Shown one piece after another: positions 1 to 8,057 of a stretch of DNA of 15,030 nt (position 1 is its first letter; each line of letters starts with the position of its first letter). Origin of the DNA: Chloroflexota bacterium (GTDB taxonomy: Bacteria; Chloroflexota; Anaerolineae; Anaerolineales; UBA4823); contig JAJZSS010000005.1 in assembly GCA_021849525.1 (NCBI GenBank), forward strand, positions 1-15,030, read 5' to 3'. The notes under the pieces were generated by a model. The model was not told where the DNA came from and searched no databases. It saw nothing but the letters and a program-made list of their open reading frames with translations. A program made the position numbers and the translations under genes.

Positions 1-55
1 CCTTACCAACCGAGCTAACAACCCAACCTGTGAAAAAGATATATTTCGTCGTCAT
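1..55 (-). CDS. pyrG: CTP synthase, N-terminal 18 codons only (gene runs off the left edge)
   Basis: CTP synthase converts UTP to CTP in the cytoplasm using ATP and glutamine. Only the first 18 residues are visible, reading MTTKYIFFTGWVVSSVGK; this matches the almost invariant start of the family (TKYIFVTGGVVSSLGKG), which forms the ATP-binding P-loop of the synthetase domain. The ATG at 53-55 has a good ribosome binding site, AAGGAG at 62-67 on the minus strand, six bases upstream. Residue 11 is Trp where the family has Gly, an odd change in a conserved loop. It lies downstream of the Roadblock gene on the same strand, but a hairpin terminator separates the two, so pyrG probably has its own promoter in 68-115. 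The identification rests on the short peptide and start context only. Confidence 0.85.
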   Translation of the reverse strand, partial: MTTKYIFFTGWVVSSVGK

Positions 56-115
56 TCCCTGCTCCTTACCCAAACCAATTCGCAATTATTTTCATTTTTT
101 CTGTAAACAAAGGAA

Positions 116-147
116 GTGGGGAGGCCGTCTACTGGCGACCTCCCCAC
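116..147 (-). terminator. Hairpin terminator after the Roadblock gene
   Basis: Two perfect 9-base arms, GTGGGGAGG at 116-124 and CCTCCCCAC at 139-147, with additional pairing inside the loop. Read on the minus strand the hairpin follows the stop of the Roadblock gene by about 40 bases and is followed by a T-rich but interrupted stretch (TTCCTTTGTTTAC). This fits an intrinsic terminator separating that gene from pyrG. The T-tract is imperfect, so termination may be partial. Confidence 0.6.
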
Positions 148-185
148 ACTATTTAACTCATTGAGGACTGCTCTCGGCCCATAAC

Positions 186-560
186 TCAACCAACCATCCG
201 TTCCAGGCTTTCCGCGGCGCGGCGCATTTCCAGGAAGATCAAACCCAGCTTGGCGCCTTCGCGCGCCAGGGCGGTCAATACTGCTTCTTCGCCAACTGCA
301 GATAAAATAACATAACCCGAGTTGCCCCGAATATACACCTGCTCCAGGCTGCCGCGCCCCAATTCTTTCGCAATCCGTTCACCCAGGCTCAACATCGCCG
401 CCGACATTGCGGAGACGCGATCTTCTTCTACTTCGGCCGGCAGGGCCGAGGCCATAATCAATCCGTCCACTGAAACAATCGCAGAAGCTTCAATATCCGG
501 CGATGCAGCCTGCATTTCCCGCAGCCGGCTGACCATCAGTTCGGTGCGCGAGCGTGTCAT
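186..560 (-). CDS. Roadblock/LC7 domain protein (MglB-like)
   Basis: A 124-residue cytoplasmic protein consisting of a single Roadblock/LC7 fold. Visible hallmarks are the early strand around residues 26-40 (ASAIVSVDGLIMAS), the central helix with the MSAAMLSLGERIA pattern near 52-64, a strand around YIRGNSGYVILSAVGEEAVLTAL (about 76-98) and a C-terminal helix. Proteins of this family act as homodimeric regulators or scaffolds of small Ras-like GTPases (MglA/MglB in polarity and motility) or in other signalling. No partner GTPase gene is in the window, so the target is unknown. AAAGGGA at 569-575 lies eight bases before the ATG. The gene is divergent from the potassium importer gene and ends at a hairpin before pyrG. 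Fold assignment is firm; function is open. Confidence 0.85.
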   Translation of the reverse strand: MTRSRTELMVSRLREMQAASPDIEASAIVSVDGLIMASALPAEVEEDRVSAMSAAMLSLGERIAKELGRGSLEQVYIRGNSGYVILSAVGEEAVLTALAREGAKLGLIFLEMRRAAESLERMVG

Positions 561-626
561 GGGCAGATTCCCTTTCTTGTAGAACGGTTTTCGATGGCTA
601 GGCAGAGTCTACCATATTTTCCCTAC

Positions 627-653
627 TTACAACAATCCACGATTGGCTATAAT
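627..653 (+). promoter_or_regulatory. Candidate sigma-70 promoter for the KimA-like gene
   Basis: A perfect TATAAT at 648-653, with TTACAA at 627-632 as the -35 candidate. The 15-base spacer is shorter than the ideal 17. Transcription would start near 660, leaving a leader of about 35 bases before the ribosome binding site and the ATG at 696. That is too short for the c-di-AMP (ydaO) riboswitch that controls kimA in Bacillus subtilis. Confidence 0.45.
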
Positions 654-695
654 GGGGTGATACACTTCCAAGTCCTGGGATCAGGAAAGGTGCGT

Positions 696-2534
696 ATGCT
701 GAATAAAATCAAACAGCTCTTAATTGGCAGCCCCCTCTCCAATGAACAAAGCGGCGAAAAACGCTTAAATAAAATTCGTGCTTTAGCTGCATTCTCTCCA
801 GATGCCCTGTCATCGATTGCCTATGCGAACCAGGAAATCTTTTTGGGTCTGGCGCTGGCAGGCGCGGCCGGCTTATCCTTAACCTTACCGATTGGATTGA
901 CAATCTCCACCCTGTTGATCATTGTTGCAATCTCTTACTATCAAACGATCCATGGTTATCCGCAAGGCGGTGGTACCTATACCGTTGCCAGTGAAAATCT
1001 AGGAACACTGCCCGGCTTGATTGCTGGGGCGGCCTTAATGGTTGATTACTTGCTCACAGCTGCTGTCAGCCTGACAGCTGGCGTTGATGCCCTGGCGTCG
1101 GCTTTTCCAGCACTCTGGGAGCATCGTGTTCTGACTGCATTGAGTATCTTACTATTGATTACGTTGATCAATCTGCGAGGCTTGAAGGAATCTGGCACCT
1201 TTATGGCAATACCGGTGTATTTGTTTTTATTTACTTACATCCCCCTTCTGATTTACGGAGCAATTCGACTGTATCTGGATGGCCCTGGCGATCTACAGGT
1301 AACTGCTCCTGCAGCCATCCAACCCCTGACAGCGTTTCTCGTGCTGCGTGCATTCGCCTCCGGTTGTACTGCCCTGACTGGAATAGAAGCGATCAGCAAT
1401 GGTGTTCCCGCTTTCCGTCCACCAGAAGCTAAAAATGCCGGCAAAACCTTGATCGCCATGGCGTTGTTAATGTTCATCTTGTTTGTCGGCAGCACAACCT
1501 TAATCGAGCGTCTGGCTATTGTATCCACTTCACAAGAAACGATCCTTTCTGCCCTCGCCCGGCGGTTACTGGGTAGTGGCCCAGTTTATATCGTCATCCA
1601 GGCCAGCACAATGCTGATCCTGGCGGTTGCCGCCAATACCAGCTTTGCCGATTTTCCCCGTGTAGCTTCTTTTCTGTCCAAGGATGGTTTTTTACCTCGC
1701 CAATTGGGGAATATTGGCGACCGTCTGGTCTTTTCGAATGGCATCCTGCTCCTGGCAGCGGCAACTGCTGGTTTAATTGTTGCTTTTCAGGGTGATACGC
1801 ATTCCCTGGTGCCCCTCTTTGCGGTAGGTGCGTTCCTGGCATTCACCCTCTCACAAAGTGGTATGGTGAAACATTGGCTGCGTGAGCGCGGCCCTAACTG
1901 GCAAATCAAGGCTGCTGCAAACCTGGCAGGGGCTGTGGCAACGGGTGCTACACTGGTGATCGTAGCGATTGGTAAATTCAGTCAAGGCGCCTGGATCACG
2001 ATCCTGGTAATTCCTGGCCTGGTCATTATGTTTTTAAAGGTCCGATCGCATTATCGCGAGGTTGGAAAGCAGCTCTCCTTGCGCGGACTCCCACCCAGCC
2101 TGAAACCGGTCGGCGTCATGCGGACAGTGATCCCAATTTCAGGTGTCCATCGAGGGATGATCGATGCTATCCTGTTTGCCCAATCCATTTCCAGAGAAGT
2201 TACAGGGGTTTATATCGAATTAAATCCAGAAAGAAGTAAAAACGTCCAGGAAATGTGGAAACGCTGGTTCCCAGATATTCCCCTGGTGATTCTTCCTTCT
2301 CCATACCGGTCGATTGTGGATCCACTTCTGCATTATTTAGACGAAACGGATCGCCAACACAACGATGGACAGATGGCAGTTGTCGTGCTGCCCGAATTTG
2401 TACCCGCCCGCTGGTGGCATTCAGTCCTTCACAACCAGACTTCGCGCCTGATCAAAAATGCGTTGCTTTACAGCCGGAGAGAAAAAGGGTATCAGCGCGT
2501 CATTATCGACGTCCCCTATCACCTCAAACGCTAG
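696..2534 (+). CDS. kimA: KimA-type potassium importer (APC superfamily, KUP-like)
   Basis: A 612-residue inner-membrane protein with about twelve hydrophobic segments over residues 45-450 and a soluble C-terminal domain. It follows Bacillus subtilis KimA (formerly YdaO) almost end to end, from the start MLNKIKQLLIGSPL through FSPDALSSIAYA (33-44), YPQGGGTYTVASENLG (88-103) and MVDYLLT (115-121) to the C-terminal WHSVLHNQ and final PYHLKR. Asp36, Tyr43, Asp117, Tyr118 and Thr121 fall on positions I recall as potassium-coordinating in the B. subtilis structure. KimA is a high-affinity K+/H+ symporter that c-di-AMP inhibits. The ATG at 696 was chosen over an in-frame start at 594 because AGGAAAGG (683-690) precedes it and family homology begins here. 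The upstream extension would also cover the promoter. Substrate is inferred from homology. Confidence 0.88.
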   Translation: MLNKIKQLLIGSPLSNEQSGEKRLNKIRALAAFSPDALSSIAYANQEIFLGLALAGAAGLSLTLPIGLTISTLLIIVAISYYQTIHGYPQGGGTYTVASENLGTLPGLIAGAALMVDYLLTAAVSLTAGVDALASAFPALWEHRVLTALSILLLITLINLRGLKESGTFMAIPVYLFLFTYIPLLIYGAIRLYLDGPGDLQVTAPAAIQPLTAFLVLRAFASGCTALTGIEAISNGVPAFRPPEAKNAGKTLIAMALLMFILFVGSTTLIERLAIVSTSQETILSALARRLLGSGPVYIVIQASTMLILAVAANTSFADFPRVASFLSKDGFLPRQLGNIGDRLVFSNGILLLAAATAGLIVAFQGDTHSLVPLFAVGAFLAFTLSQSGMVKHWLRERGPNWQIKAAANLAGAVATGATLVIVAIGKFSQGAWITILVIPGLVIMFLKVRSHYREVGKQLSLRGLPPSLKPVGVMRTVIPISGVHRGMIDAILFAQSISREVTGVYIELNPERSKNVQEMWKRWFPDIPLVILPSPYRSIVDPLLHYLDETDRQHNDGQMAVVVLPEFVPARWWHSVLHNQTSRLIKNALLYSRREKGYQRVIIDVPYHLKR

Positions 2535-2601
2535 CCTTAATTGTATTTGACAGCTGAAAAACCCACGGTTTGCTGGTTTTATGTTAAACTAAGCGATTGC
2601 C

Positions 2602-3276
2602 ATGCAACTCCGGATGACTTTCTTTAGCATACTTGCGATCCTCCTGATCCAGGCAATTCCGGTTCGCGCTCAGGCGTTGACTCCCACTTCGCCCGCGCAG
2701 GCCGGTACACAACCTCCAGCGGTGGGAATCAGCAACCCTGGCAGTGGACAGGCTCTGCAAGGCGTTGTCGCAGTGACAGGCAACAGTGCAATTCCTGGTT
2801 TTAGTAGCAGCGAATTATCCTTTGCCTACAGCAGTGACCCAACCGGCACCTGGTTCTTAATTGCCGAAAACCAGGCGGCGGTGAAAAACGGTATCCTGGC
2901 GCAGTGGGATACCACCACGATCACCGATGGCGATTACCAGCTTCGCCTGGTCATCCACCTGGTGAGTGGACAGCAGCAAATTGCCAGTGCCACCGGGCTG
3001 CGCGTCCGCAATTACACGGCGGTTGAAACCGAAACGCCTACACCCCCTCCTACGCCCCGCCCGGGCAACACGCCCGAGCCGACGTCCACACCAACCCCGA
3101 CCTTAACGCCCATCCCCCCCACAGCCACAGCTGTGCCGCCGAACCCGGCGGTTATCGAGCCACAAGATCTGTATGAAAATTTGGGACGCGGGGCGCTGGG
3201 TGTGATCGGCATCTTTAGCCTGATCGGTATTTATCGCAGCCTGCAGGGCTTTCGCAAAAAAAGATCGAGGAACTAA
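2602..3276 (+). CDS. Exported protein with Pro/Thr linker and C-terminal membrane anchor
   Basis: No named family recognised. Residues 1-24 look like a signal peptide (positively charged start, hydrophobic core FFSILAILLIQAI, likely cleavage after AQA). Residues 40-137 form a beta-rich domain of about 100 residues with an Ig-like flavour (VGISNPGSGQALQGVVAVTG, later TDGDYQLRLVIHLVSG), resembling ligand- or glycan-facing domains of exported Chloroflexota proteins. Residues 143-180 are a Pro/Thr-rich low-complexity linker (TPTPPPTPRPGNTPEPTSTP and onward). A single membrane segment at about 197-212 precedes a basic tail (RKKRSRN), giving an outside-facing domain on a stalk. No clear ribosome binding site precedes ATG 2602; an in-frame ATG at 2614 is an alternative start. 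It ends one base before pth and is probably co-transcribed with it. The Thr-rich stalk could be glycosylated, which is speculation. Confidence 0.75.
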   Translation: MQLRMTFFSILAILLIQAIPVRAQALTPTSPAQAGTQPPAVGISNPGSGQALQGVVAVTGNSAIPGFSSSELSFAYSSDPTGTWFLIAENQAAVKNGILAQWDTTTITDGDYQLRLVIHLVSGQQQIASATGLRVRNYTAVETETPTPPPTPRPGNTPEPTSTPTPTLTPIPPTATAVPPNPAVIEPQDLYENLGRGALGVIGIFSLIGIYRSLQGFRKKRSRN

Positions 3277-3277
3277 A

Positions 3278-3967
3278 GTGAGATCCAAAGACAACTCTAT
3301 TACCAGTATTCTGGAGGCTTTGTTCGATAAGCAAAAAAGCAGCCCTACTCCCCAGCCGGATTCTCCGAGCGCGGCGACAACACCCTATTTAATTGTCGGC
3401 CTGGGCAACCCGGGCCGGGAATATCGCACGACCCGCCACAACATCGGTTTTATGCTCCTGGATTATCTCGCCGAACGCCTGGGAGTGGCATTTTCACGCC
3501 TCGAATCTCAGGCCCTGGTGGCGAAAACCGAACATGCCGGGAAGCGGATTGTGCTGGCCAAGCCTCAGGCGTATATGAACCTTTCAGGACAGCCAGTCGG
3601 GGCGTTGCTGCATTATTACAAAATACCCAACTCACAATTGCTGGTTGCTTACGATGATGTCGACCTGCCACTGGGTACTTTGCGCCTTCGCCCCGGAGGC
3701 GGCTCCGCCGGACAAAAGGGGATGGCATCGATCATCGAACGCCTGGGAACACAGGAATTTCCGCGTTTGCGCCTGGGTATCGATCGCCCGCCCGGCAGGA
3801 TGCAGGCCGCAGCCTATGTCTTGCAAGAATTTTCCAGCCTGCAACAGCCTGCGGTCTCTACCGCCCTGGAACGCGCCGCTGACGCGGTTTTACTCTTCAT
3901 CAGCGAGGGCCTGGAAGCAGCCATGAACCGCTACAATGGAATGGGGGTTGGGAATGGCGCTGAATGA
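3278..3967 (+). CDS. pth: Peptidyl-tRNA hydrolase
   Basis: Releases tRNA from stalled peptidyl-tRNA in the cytoplasm. The 229-residue product has the family hallmarks: GLGNPG (41-46) with Asn44, TRHNIGF (52-58) with the catalytic His54, YMNLSG (99-104) and YDDVDLPLG (125-133). The GTG start at 3278 is supported by GAGG at 3267-3270, and it lies one base past the stop of the preceding gene. This start gives about 35 extra residues (Ser/Pro-rich) before the conserved YLIVGLGNPG, longer than typical Pth of about 190 residues. In the glycine-rich loop the usual HN pair (with Asn114 in E. coli) reads QK (GGGSAGQKGM, 140-149). Its end overlaps mfd, the classical pth-mfd order also seen in Bacillus (spoVC-mfd). 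The assignment is secure. Confidence 0.95.
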   Translation: MRSKDNSITSILEALFDKQKSSPTPQPDSPSAATTPYLIVGLGNPGREYRTTRHNIGFMLLDYLAERLGVAFSRLESQALVAKTEHAGKRIVLAKPQAYMNLSGQPVGALLHYYKIPNSQLLVAYDDVDLPLGTLRLRPGGGSAGQKGMASIIERLGTQEFPRLRLGIDRPPGRMQAAAYVLQEFSSLQQPAVSTALERAADAVLLFISEGLEAAMNRYNGMGVGNGAE

Positions 3968-6900
3968 TCTGAGCACGGCCATCGCCCAATACTTCCAACC
4001 CGTCTTTGTGGATCTGCAAGCCGGGCAAGAGCTATCCGCATTGGGGTTGCGCCGGGCAGCGCGCCTGCCATTTCTGGCCGCCCTGCACAGCGAATTAAAA
4101 CGCCCGATATTATTTGTCACCGATCGCACCGACCGCGCCCTGGCTATGCAGGAAGAGCTCAGCCTGTGGGCGCCCCAATCGACCCGCCTGTTTTTCCCCG
4201 AACCTACCCCCCTGTTCTATGAAAATGCAGCCTGGGGTGAAAATACCCGCCGAGAGCGCCTGACGGCGCTGACGGCGTTGGCGTCTTATCACATCCCCGG
4301 TGCGCCATCTAACCCGACCCCGCCGATCATTGTTGTGCCTGGCCGCGGGCTGATGACCCGTACGCTGCCGCGCCGGGATTTCCTTAAAGCAACCCGCACC
4401 TTACGCCGCGGCCAGAAAATCTCTCCGGATGAGATTGCCCGTTATCTAATAGGTCTGGGATACGAGCCGGTCAACACCGTGATCGGTCCCGGTGCATTTG
4501 CCCGCCGGGGCGGCATCCTGGACATCTGGCCGGCCGCTGACGCCTACCCCACCCGTTTGGATTTCTTCGGGGATGAGATCGACAGCCTGCGCCGCTTTGA
4601 CCCGGCGACTCAAATCACCTTCAAGCACAGCCAGCCAGCTCAGGCCGAAATTTCAGCTCCCGAGCGAATCCTGCTCACCCCCGCCCGTGAATATTTGATC
4701 CCTGCGGATAAGCTCGCCCCGGAAAATGGCCATGAACTGTATGAATATAGTGAATTTGACCTGCCAGTCCTGCATGCCTCGCCCGCCAGCCTGCTGGAAT
4801 ATTTACCCCGCAACGCCCTGGTGGTTATCGACAACCTGCTTGCGCTCGAAGACCTGATCCTGGAGATCGAAGAACAGGCAGTCAGTTTGCGCCGTGATTC
4901 CATCCAGGAGGGAACGCTGCCTGCTGATTTTCCAGTTCCTTACCTGAGCTGGTCAGAGCTTCAGGATTCCCTCACCCGGCACCAGGTGCTGGAGCTGGGG
5001 ATGGGTGCAATTACGGATGCCCTGGATGAAGAAACGCATTCGCCCGGTGAGCTTTTCCTGCCCGGGCCTCGCTTCGGCGGACGCTTGAAATCATTGATGG
5101 ATCATATGGTCGAGCGTTACCTGGAAGGCGAAATTCAAGTGGTCGTTTCCCGCCAGTCCGCTCGCCTCAGCGAGTTATGGGAAGAAACACAACAAGCGCC
5201 TGTCGAGGGCAGCCGGCGACCCGAATTCATCGAGAACAGCCTGGGAGAAGGCTGGATCTTCAACACACCTGGGGGCCAGGTCATCAATCTGCTGACCGAT
5301 GGAGAGATTTTCGGTTGGCGCCGGCCCGAGCCACGCCGCCGGCATCGTCCGGTGGCAGCTTCACCGGAAGCCGCTTATTCGGATCTCCAGCCGGGAGATT
5401 GGGTCGTCCATGCGGACCACGGCATCGGTCGCTTCGAAGGCCTGGTGCGGCGAACCGTCGAAGGTATCGAGCGCGAATACCTGTGCATTGAATACGCCGA
5501 CCAGGCGCAGTTATTTGTCCCTGTCCACCAGGTAGACCGGCTGACTCGCTATGTAGGACCCGACAATCGCCCGCCGACGCCCACCCGCCTGGGTGGGACG
5601 GAGTGGCGCAGCGTCAAGGCGCATGTCAAAGAAGCCGTCCAGGAGATTGCAGAGGAGCTGCTCGACCTGTATGCTGCCCGGAACATTGTTGAAGGACACG
5701 CCTACAGTCCCGATACTGCCTGGCAAAAAGAGCTGGAGACCAGCTTTCCCTATATCGAAACTGACGACCAGGTCCGCGTGCTTGGCGAAGTCAAGCTGGA
5801 TATGGAAAGCCCGCGCCCGATGGACCGCCTGATTTGTGGGGACGTGGGTTATGGCAAGACTGAAGTCGCCCTGCGGGCAGCTTTTAAAGCTGTCATGGAT
5901 GGCAAGCAAGTCGCCATGTTAGTGCCCACGACGGTACTCGCCCAGCAGCATTACAATACTTTTCTACAGCGCCTGGCAGCCTTCCCGGTCACAGTGGAAA
6001 TGCTTTCCCGCTTTCGCACCCCGCAGGAACAACGCCGTATCGTCAAACGTTTGCTTAGCGGTGGGATCGACATCCTGATCGGAACGCATCGCCTGATCTC
6101 TTCAGATGTAGAATTCAAAGATCTGGGATTGTTGATCATCGATGAAGAGCAGCGCTTCGGCGTAACCCACAAAGAAAGCCTGAAGAAGCTGCGCACCGAA
6201 ATCGATGTCCTGACTCTGACTGCCACACCTATTCCACGCACCCTGTATATGGCCCTCAGCGGCGTCCGCGATATCTCGACAATTAATACGCCTCCTCAAG
6301 AACGTTTACCAATCGTCACCCATGTCGGTCCCTATTCTCCCCGCCTGGTGCGCCAGGCAGTTTTACGCGAGCTGGAGCGCGGCGGACAAATCTTTTTCGT
6401 CCACAACCGGGTCCAGACCATCGAAGCCATGGCCAGCCATGTTCATAAGCTCGTCCCGGAAGCCCGCATCGGTATTGCCCACGGTCAAATGGCTGAACAG
6501 GAGCTTTCGATCCGCATGGACCAGTTCACACATGGAGAGATCGATATCTTGCTGAGCACATCGATCATTGAATCCGGTCTGGATATTCCCAGCGCCAACA
6601 CCCTGATCGTCGACCGGGCGGACACATTTGGTCTGGCGCAGCTCTACCAGCTGCGTGGCCGGGTGGGGCGCGGCGCGCAGCGCGCCTATGCCTATTTCTT
6701 TCGCCACAACCGCAAGCAGCCAACCATTGAAGGCCGCCAGCGTCTGGAGACAATCGCCGAAAATACACAACTGGGAGCAGGATTTTCGATTGCCATGCGC
6801 GACCTGGAGATCCGCGGGGCGGGTGATATCCTGGGTACTCGCCAGCACGGGCAGATTGCAGCCGTCGGCTTTCACCTGTATACCCGCCTGCTGGCCTCAG

Positions 6901-7412
6901 CAGTCCGCCGCCTGCGCGGCGAGCGCGGCCTGAAATCAAAAGCCACGCTGGAAACCCTGGAAGGACCACTGATGACGGTCACCGTGGAACTGCCGATCCC
7001 GGTCAGCTTGCCGGCAGACTATATCCCAGACAAAACCATCCGGCTGGGATTGTACCGGCGTATGGCAACCATCCAGACCAGCGCGGAAGTGGATGCGCTG
7101 GAAGAAGAGTTCCGGGATCGCTTTGGAGAGCTACCCGAAATCGTGCGTAATTTGATTTACCAGCTTAAGCTCAAGCTGCTGGCAGATCAGGCCGGTCTGG
7201 CCTCGATCAGCTCGGAAAACAGCCAGGTCGTGCTGCGCTTCCCAGAAGGTGAGCTTCCAGAACGCTTGCCCGAGCTGGGACAGTCCGTCCGCCAGGGTAA
7301 AACTGCTTTGTGGATTCCAATGAATACGCAGCCCGATTGGCCAGCACGCCTCTACGAAGTTGTAGAACGGCTGGCAGCTCACCGGAATGACTATCAGCTC
7401 CAACCCGGATAA
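3954..7412 (+). CDS. mfd: Transcription-repair coupling factor Mfd
   Basis: ATP-dependent translocase that removes RNA polymerase stalled at DNA lesions and recruits UvrA. The full-length product (1152 residues from this start) shows the domains in order: UvrB-like N-terminal region (about 25-320), the CarD-like RNA-polymerase interaction domain beginning [17 protein letters not shown] near residue 480, helicase motif [10 protein letters not shown] near 629, the DEEQRFG Walker B at 730, [10 protein letters not shown] soon after, the motif VI region QLRGRVGRG, and the C-terminal TRCF domain with its MATIQ...[11 protein letters not shown] signature. ATG 3954 has a G-rich stretch upstream (3940-3953); an in-frame ATG at 3936 lacks a ribosome binding site. 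Either start overlaps the end of pth, suggesting translational coupling. Only three bases separate its stop from the sugar transferase gene. Confidence 0.96.
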   Translation: MALNDLSTAIAQYFQPVFVDLQAGQELSALGLRRAARLPFLAALHSELKRPILFVTDRTDRALAMQEELSLWAPQSTRLFFPEPTPLFYENAAWGENTRRERLTALTALASYHIPGAPSNPTPPIIVVPGRGLMTRTLPRRDFLKATRTLRRGQKISPDEIARYLIGLGYEPVNTVIGPGAFARRGGILDIWPAADAYPTRLDFFGDEIDSLRRFDPATQITFKHSQPAQAEISAPERILLTPAREYLIPADKLAPENGHELYEYSEFDLPVLHASPASLLEYLPRNALVVIDNLLALEDLILEIEEQAVSLRRDSIQEGTLPADFPVPYLSWSELQDSLTRHQVLELGMGAITDALDEETHSPGELFLPGPRFGGRLKSLMDHMVERYLEGEIQVVVSRQSARLSELWEETQQAPVEGSRRPEFIENSLGEGWIFNTPGGQVINLLTDGEIFGWRRPEPRRRHRPVAASPEAAYSDLQPGDWVVHADHGIGRFEGLVRRTVEGIEREYLCIEYADQAQLFVPVHQVDRLTRYVGPDNRPPTPTRLGGTEWRSVKAHVKEAVQEIAEELLDLYAARNIVEGHAYSPDTAWQKELETSFPYIETDDQVRVLGEVKLDMESPRPMDRLICGDVGYGKTEVALRAAFKAVMDGKQVAMLVPTTVLAQQHYNTFLQRLAAFPVTVEMLSRFRTPQEQRRIVKRLLSGGIDILIGTHRLISSDVEFKDLGLLIIDEEQRFGVTHKESLKKLRTEIDVLTLTATPIPRTLYMALSGVRDISTINTPPQERLPIVTHVGPYSPRLVRQAVLRELERGGQIFFVHNRVQTIEAMASHVHKLVPEARIGIAHGQMAEQELSIRMDQFTHGEIDILLSTSIIESGLDIPSANTLIVDRADTFGLAQLYQLRGRVGRGAQRAYAYFFRHNRKQPTIEGRQRLETIAENTQLGAGFSIAMRDLEIRGAGDILGTRQHGQIAAVGFHLYTRLLASAVRRLRGERGLKSKATLETLEGPLMTVTVELPIPVSLPADYIPDKTIRLGLYRRMATIQTSAEVDALEEEFRDRFGELPEIVRNLIYQLKLKLLADQAGLASISSENSQVVLRFPEGELPERLPELGQSVRQGKTALWIPMNTQPDWPARLYEVVERLAAHRNDYQLQPG

Positions 7413-7415
7413 GTA

Positions 7416-8057
7416 ATGACCTTATTCCCCGCCGGTGTCCCGTTCTCGAAACGGTTGCTCGACCTGCTTCTGGCCGGGCTGGGCATGATTTTACTTTCAC
7501 CGCTTTATCTCATCTTGATGATTCTGGTTGCAGGATGGTTTGGAAGACCAGTGATCTTTCGCCAGCGCCGGCCAGGCTATCATGCCCAACCCTTTGAGAT
7601 CTATAAATTTCGCACGATGAGCGATGCCCGCGATGCTCAGGGCAATCTGCTCCCCGATGAACAACGCCTCACCCGGCTGGGACGGTTTTTACGCGCCGCC
7701 AGCCTGGATGAATTACCCGAGCTGCTCAACGTGCTGCGGGGTGAGATGAGCCTGGTTGGCCCACGCCCGCTGCTCATGCAGTATCTGGAACGCTACTCCC
7801 CGGAACAGGCCAGGCGCCACGACGTGCTTCCTGGAATCACCGGCTGGGCGCAGATCAATGGCCGCAATGCCCTCACCTGGGAGGATAAATTTCGCCTGGA
7901 TGTCTGGTATGTCGATCACCAGAGCCTGGCGCTCGACCTTAAAATCCTGCTCCTGACCGTATGGAAAGTCATTCGCCGGGAAGGGATCAGCCAGCCCGGG
8001 CATGCCACTGCCGATGAGTTCAGAGGCACCCCCACGGAGCCGCCACCATCGCCATGA
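7416..8057 (+). CDS. PglC-like monotopic phosphoglycosyl transferase
   Basis: Small phosphoglycosyl transferase of the bacterial sugar transferase family (213 residues), which moves a phospho-sugar from a UDP-sugar to undecaprenyl phosphate at the inner face of the membrane. A hydrophobic segment at about 13-40 with a Ser-Pro kink (S28-P29) is the re-entrant membrane helix. FRTM (65-68) and the catalytic Asp-Glu pair D98-E99 in SLDELPELLNVLRG are present, followed by MSLVGPRPLL (111-120) and PGITGWAQINGR (139-150). The C-terminal half follows Campylobacter PglC closely (WEDKFRLDVWYVDH; IRREGISQPGHATADEF), favouring a bacillosamine-like diamino sugar over hexose transferases such as WbaP. It starts three bases after mfd and overlaps the E1-alpha gene by four bases, so it opens a five-gene unit. 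The exact sugar is inferred from neighbours. Confidence 0.88.
   Translation: MTLFPAGVPFSKRLLDLLLAGLGMILLSPLYLILMILVAGWFGRPVIFRQRRPGYHAQPFEIYKFRTMSDARDAQGNLLPDEQRLTRLGRFLRAASLDELPELLNVLRGEMSLVGPRPLLMQYLERYSPEQARRHDVLPGITGWAQINGRNALTWEDKFRLDVWYVDHQSLALDLKILLLTVWKVIRREGISQPGHATADEFRGTPTEPPPSP

Noticed and set aside
594..695. N-terminal extension of the KimA-like protein from a start at 594
   Set aside because: It would place the TATAAT box inside the coding region, has no family similarity, and a good ribosome binding site precedes ATG 696.
2557..2580. AAAACC...GGTTTT pairing as a terminator after the potassium importer gene
   Set aside because: The stem is only 5-6 A/T-rich pairs with competing registers and no T-run, too weak to call.
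2547..2590. TTGACA at 2547-2552 and TATGTT/TAAACT near 2580-2590 as a promoter for the stalked surface protein
   Set aside because: The spacing is 27 bases or more, too long for a sigma-70 promoter, and no better -35 lies at 17 bases from either -10 candidate.
3012..3212. Long minus-strand open frame rich in Gly/Val opposite the Pro/Thr linker
   Set aside because: It is the antisense shadow of a repetitive Pro/Thr coding stretch and has no plausible start context.
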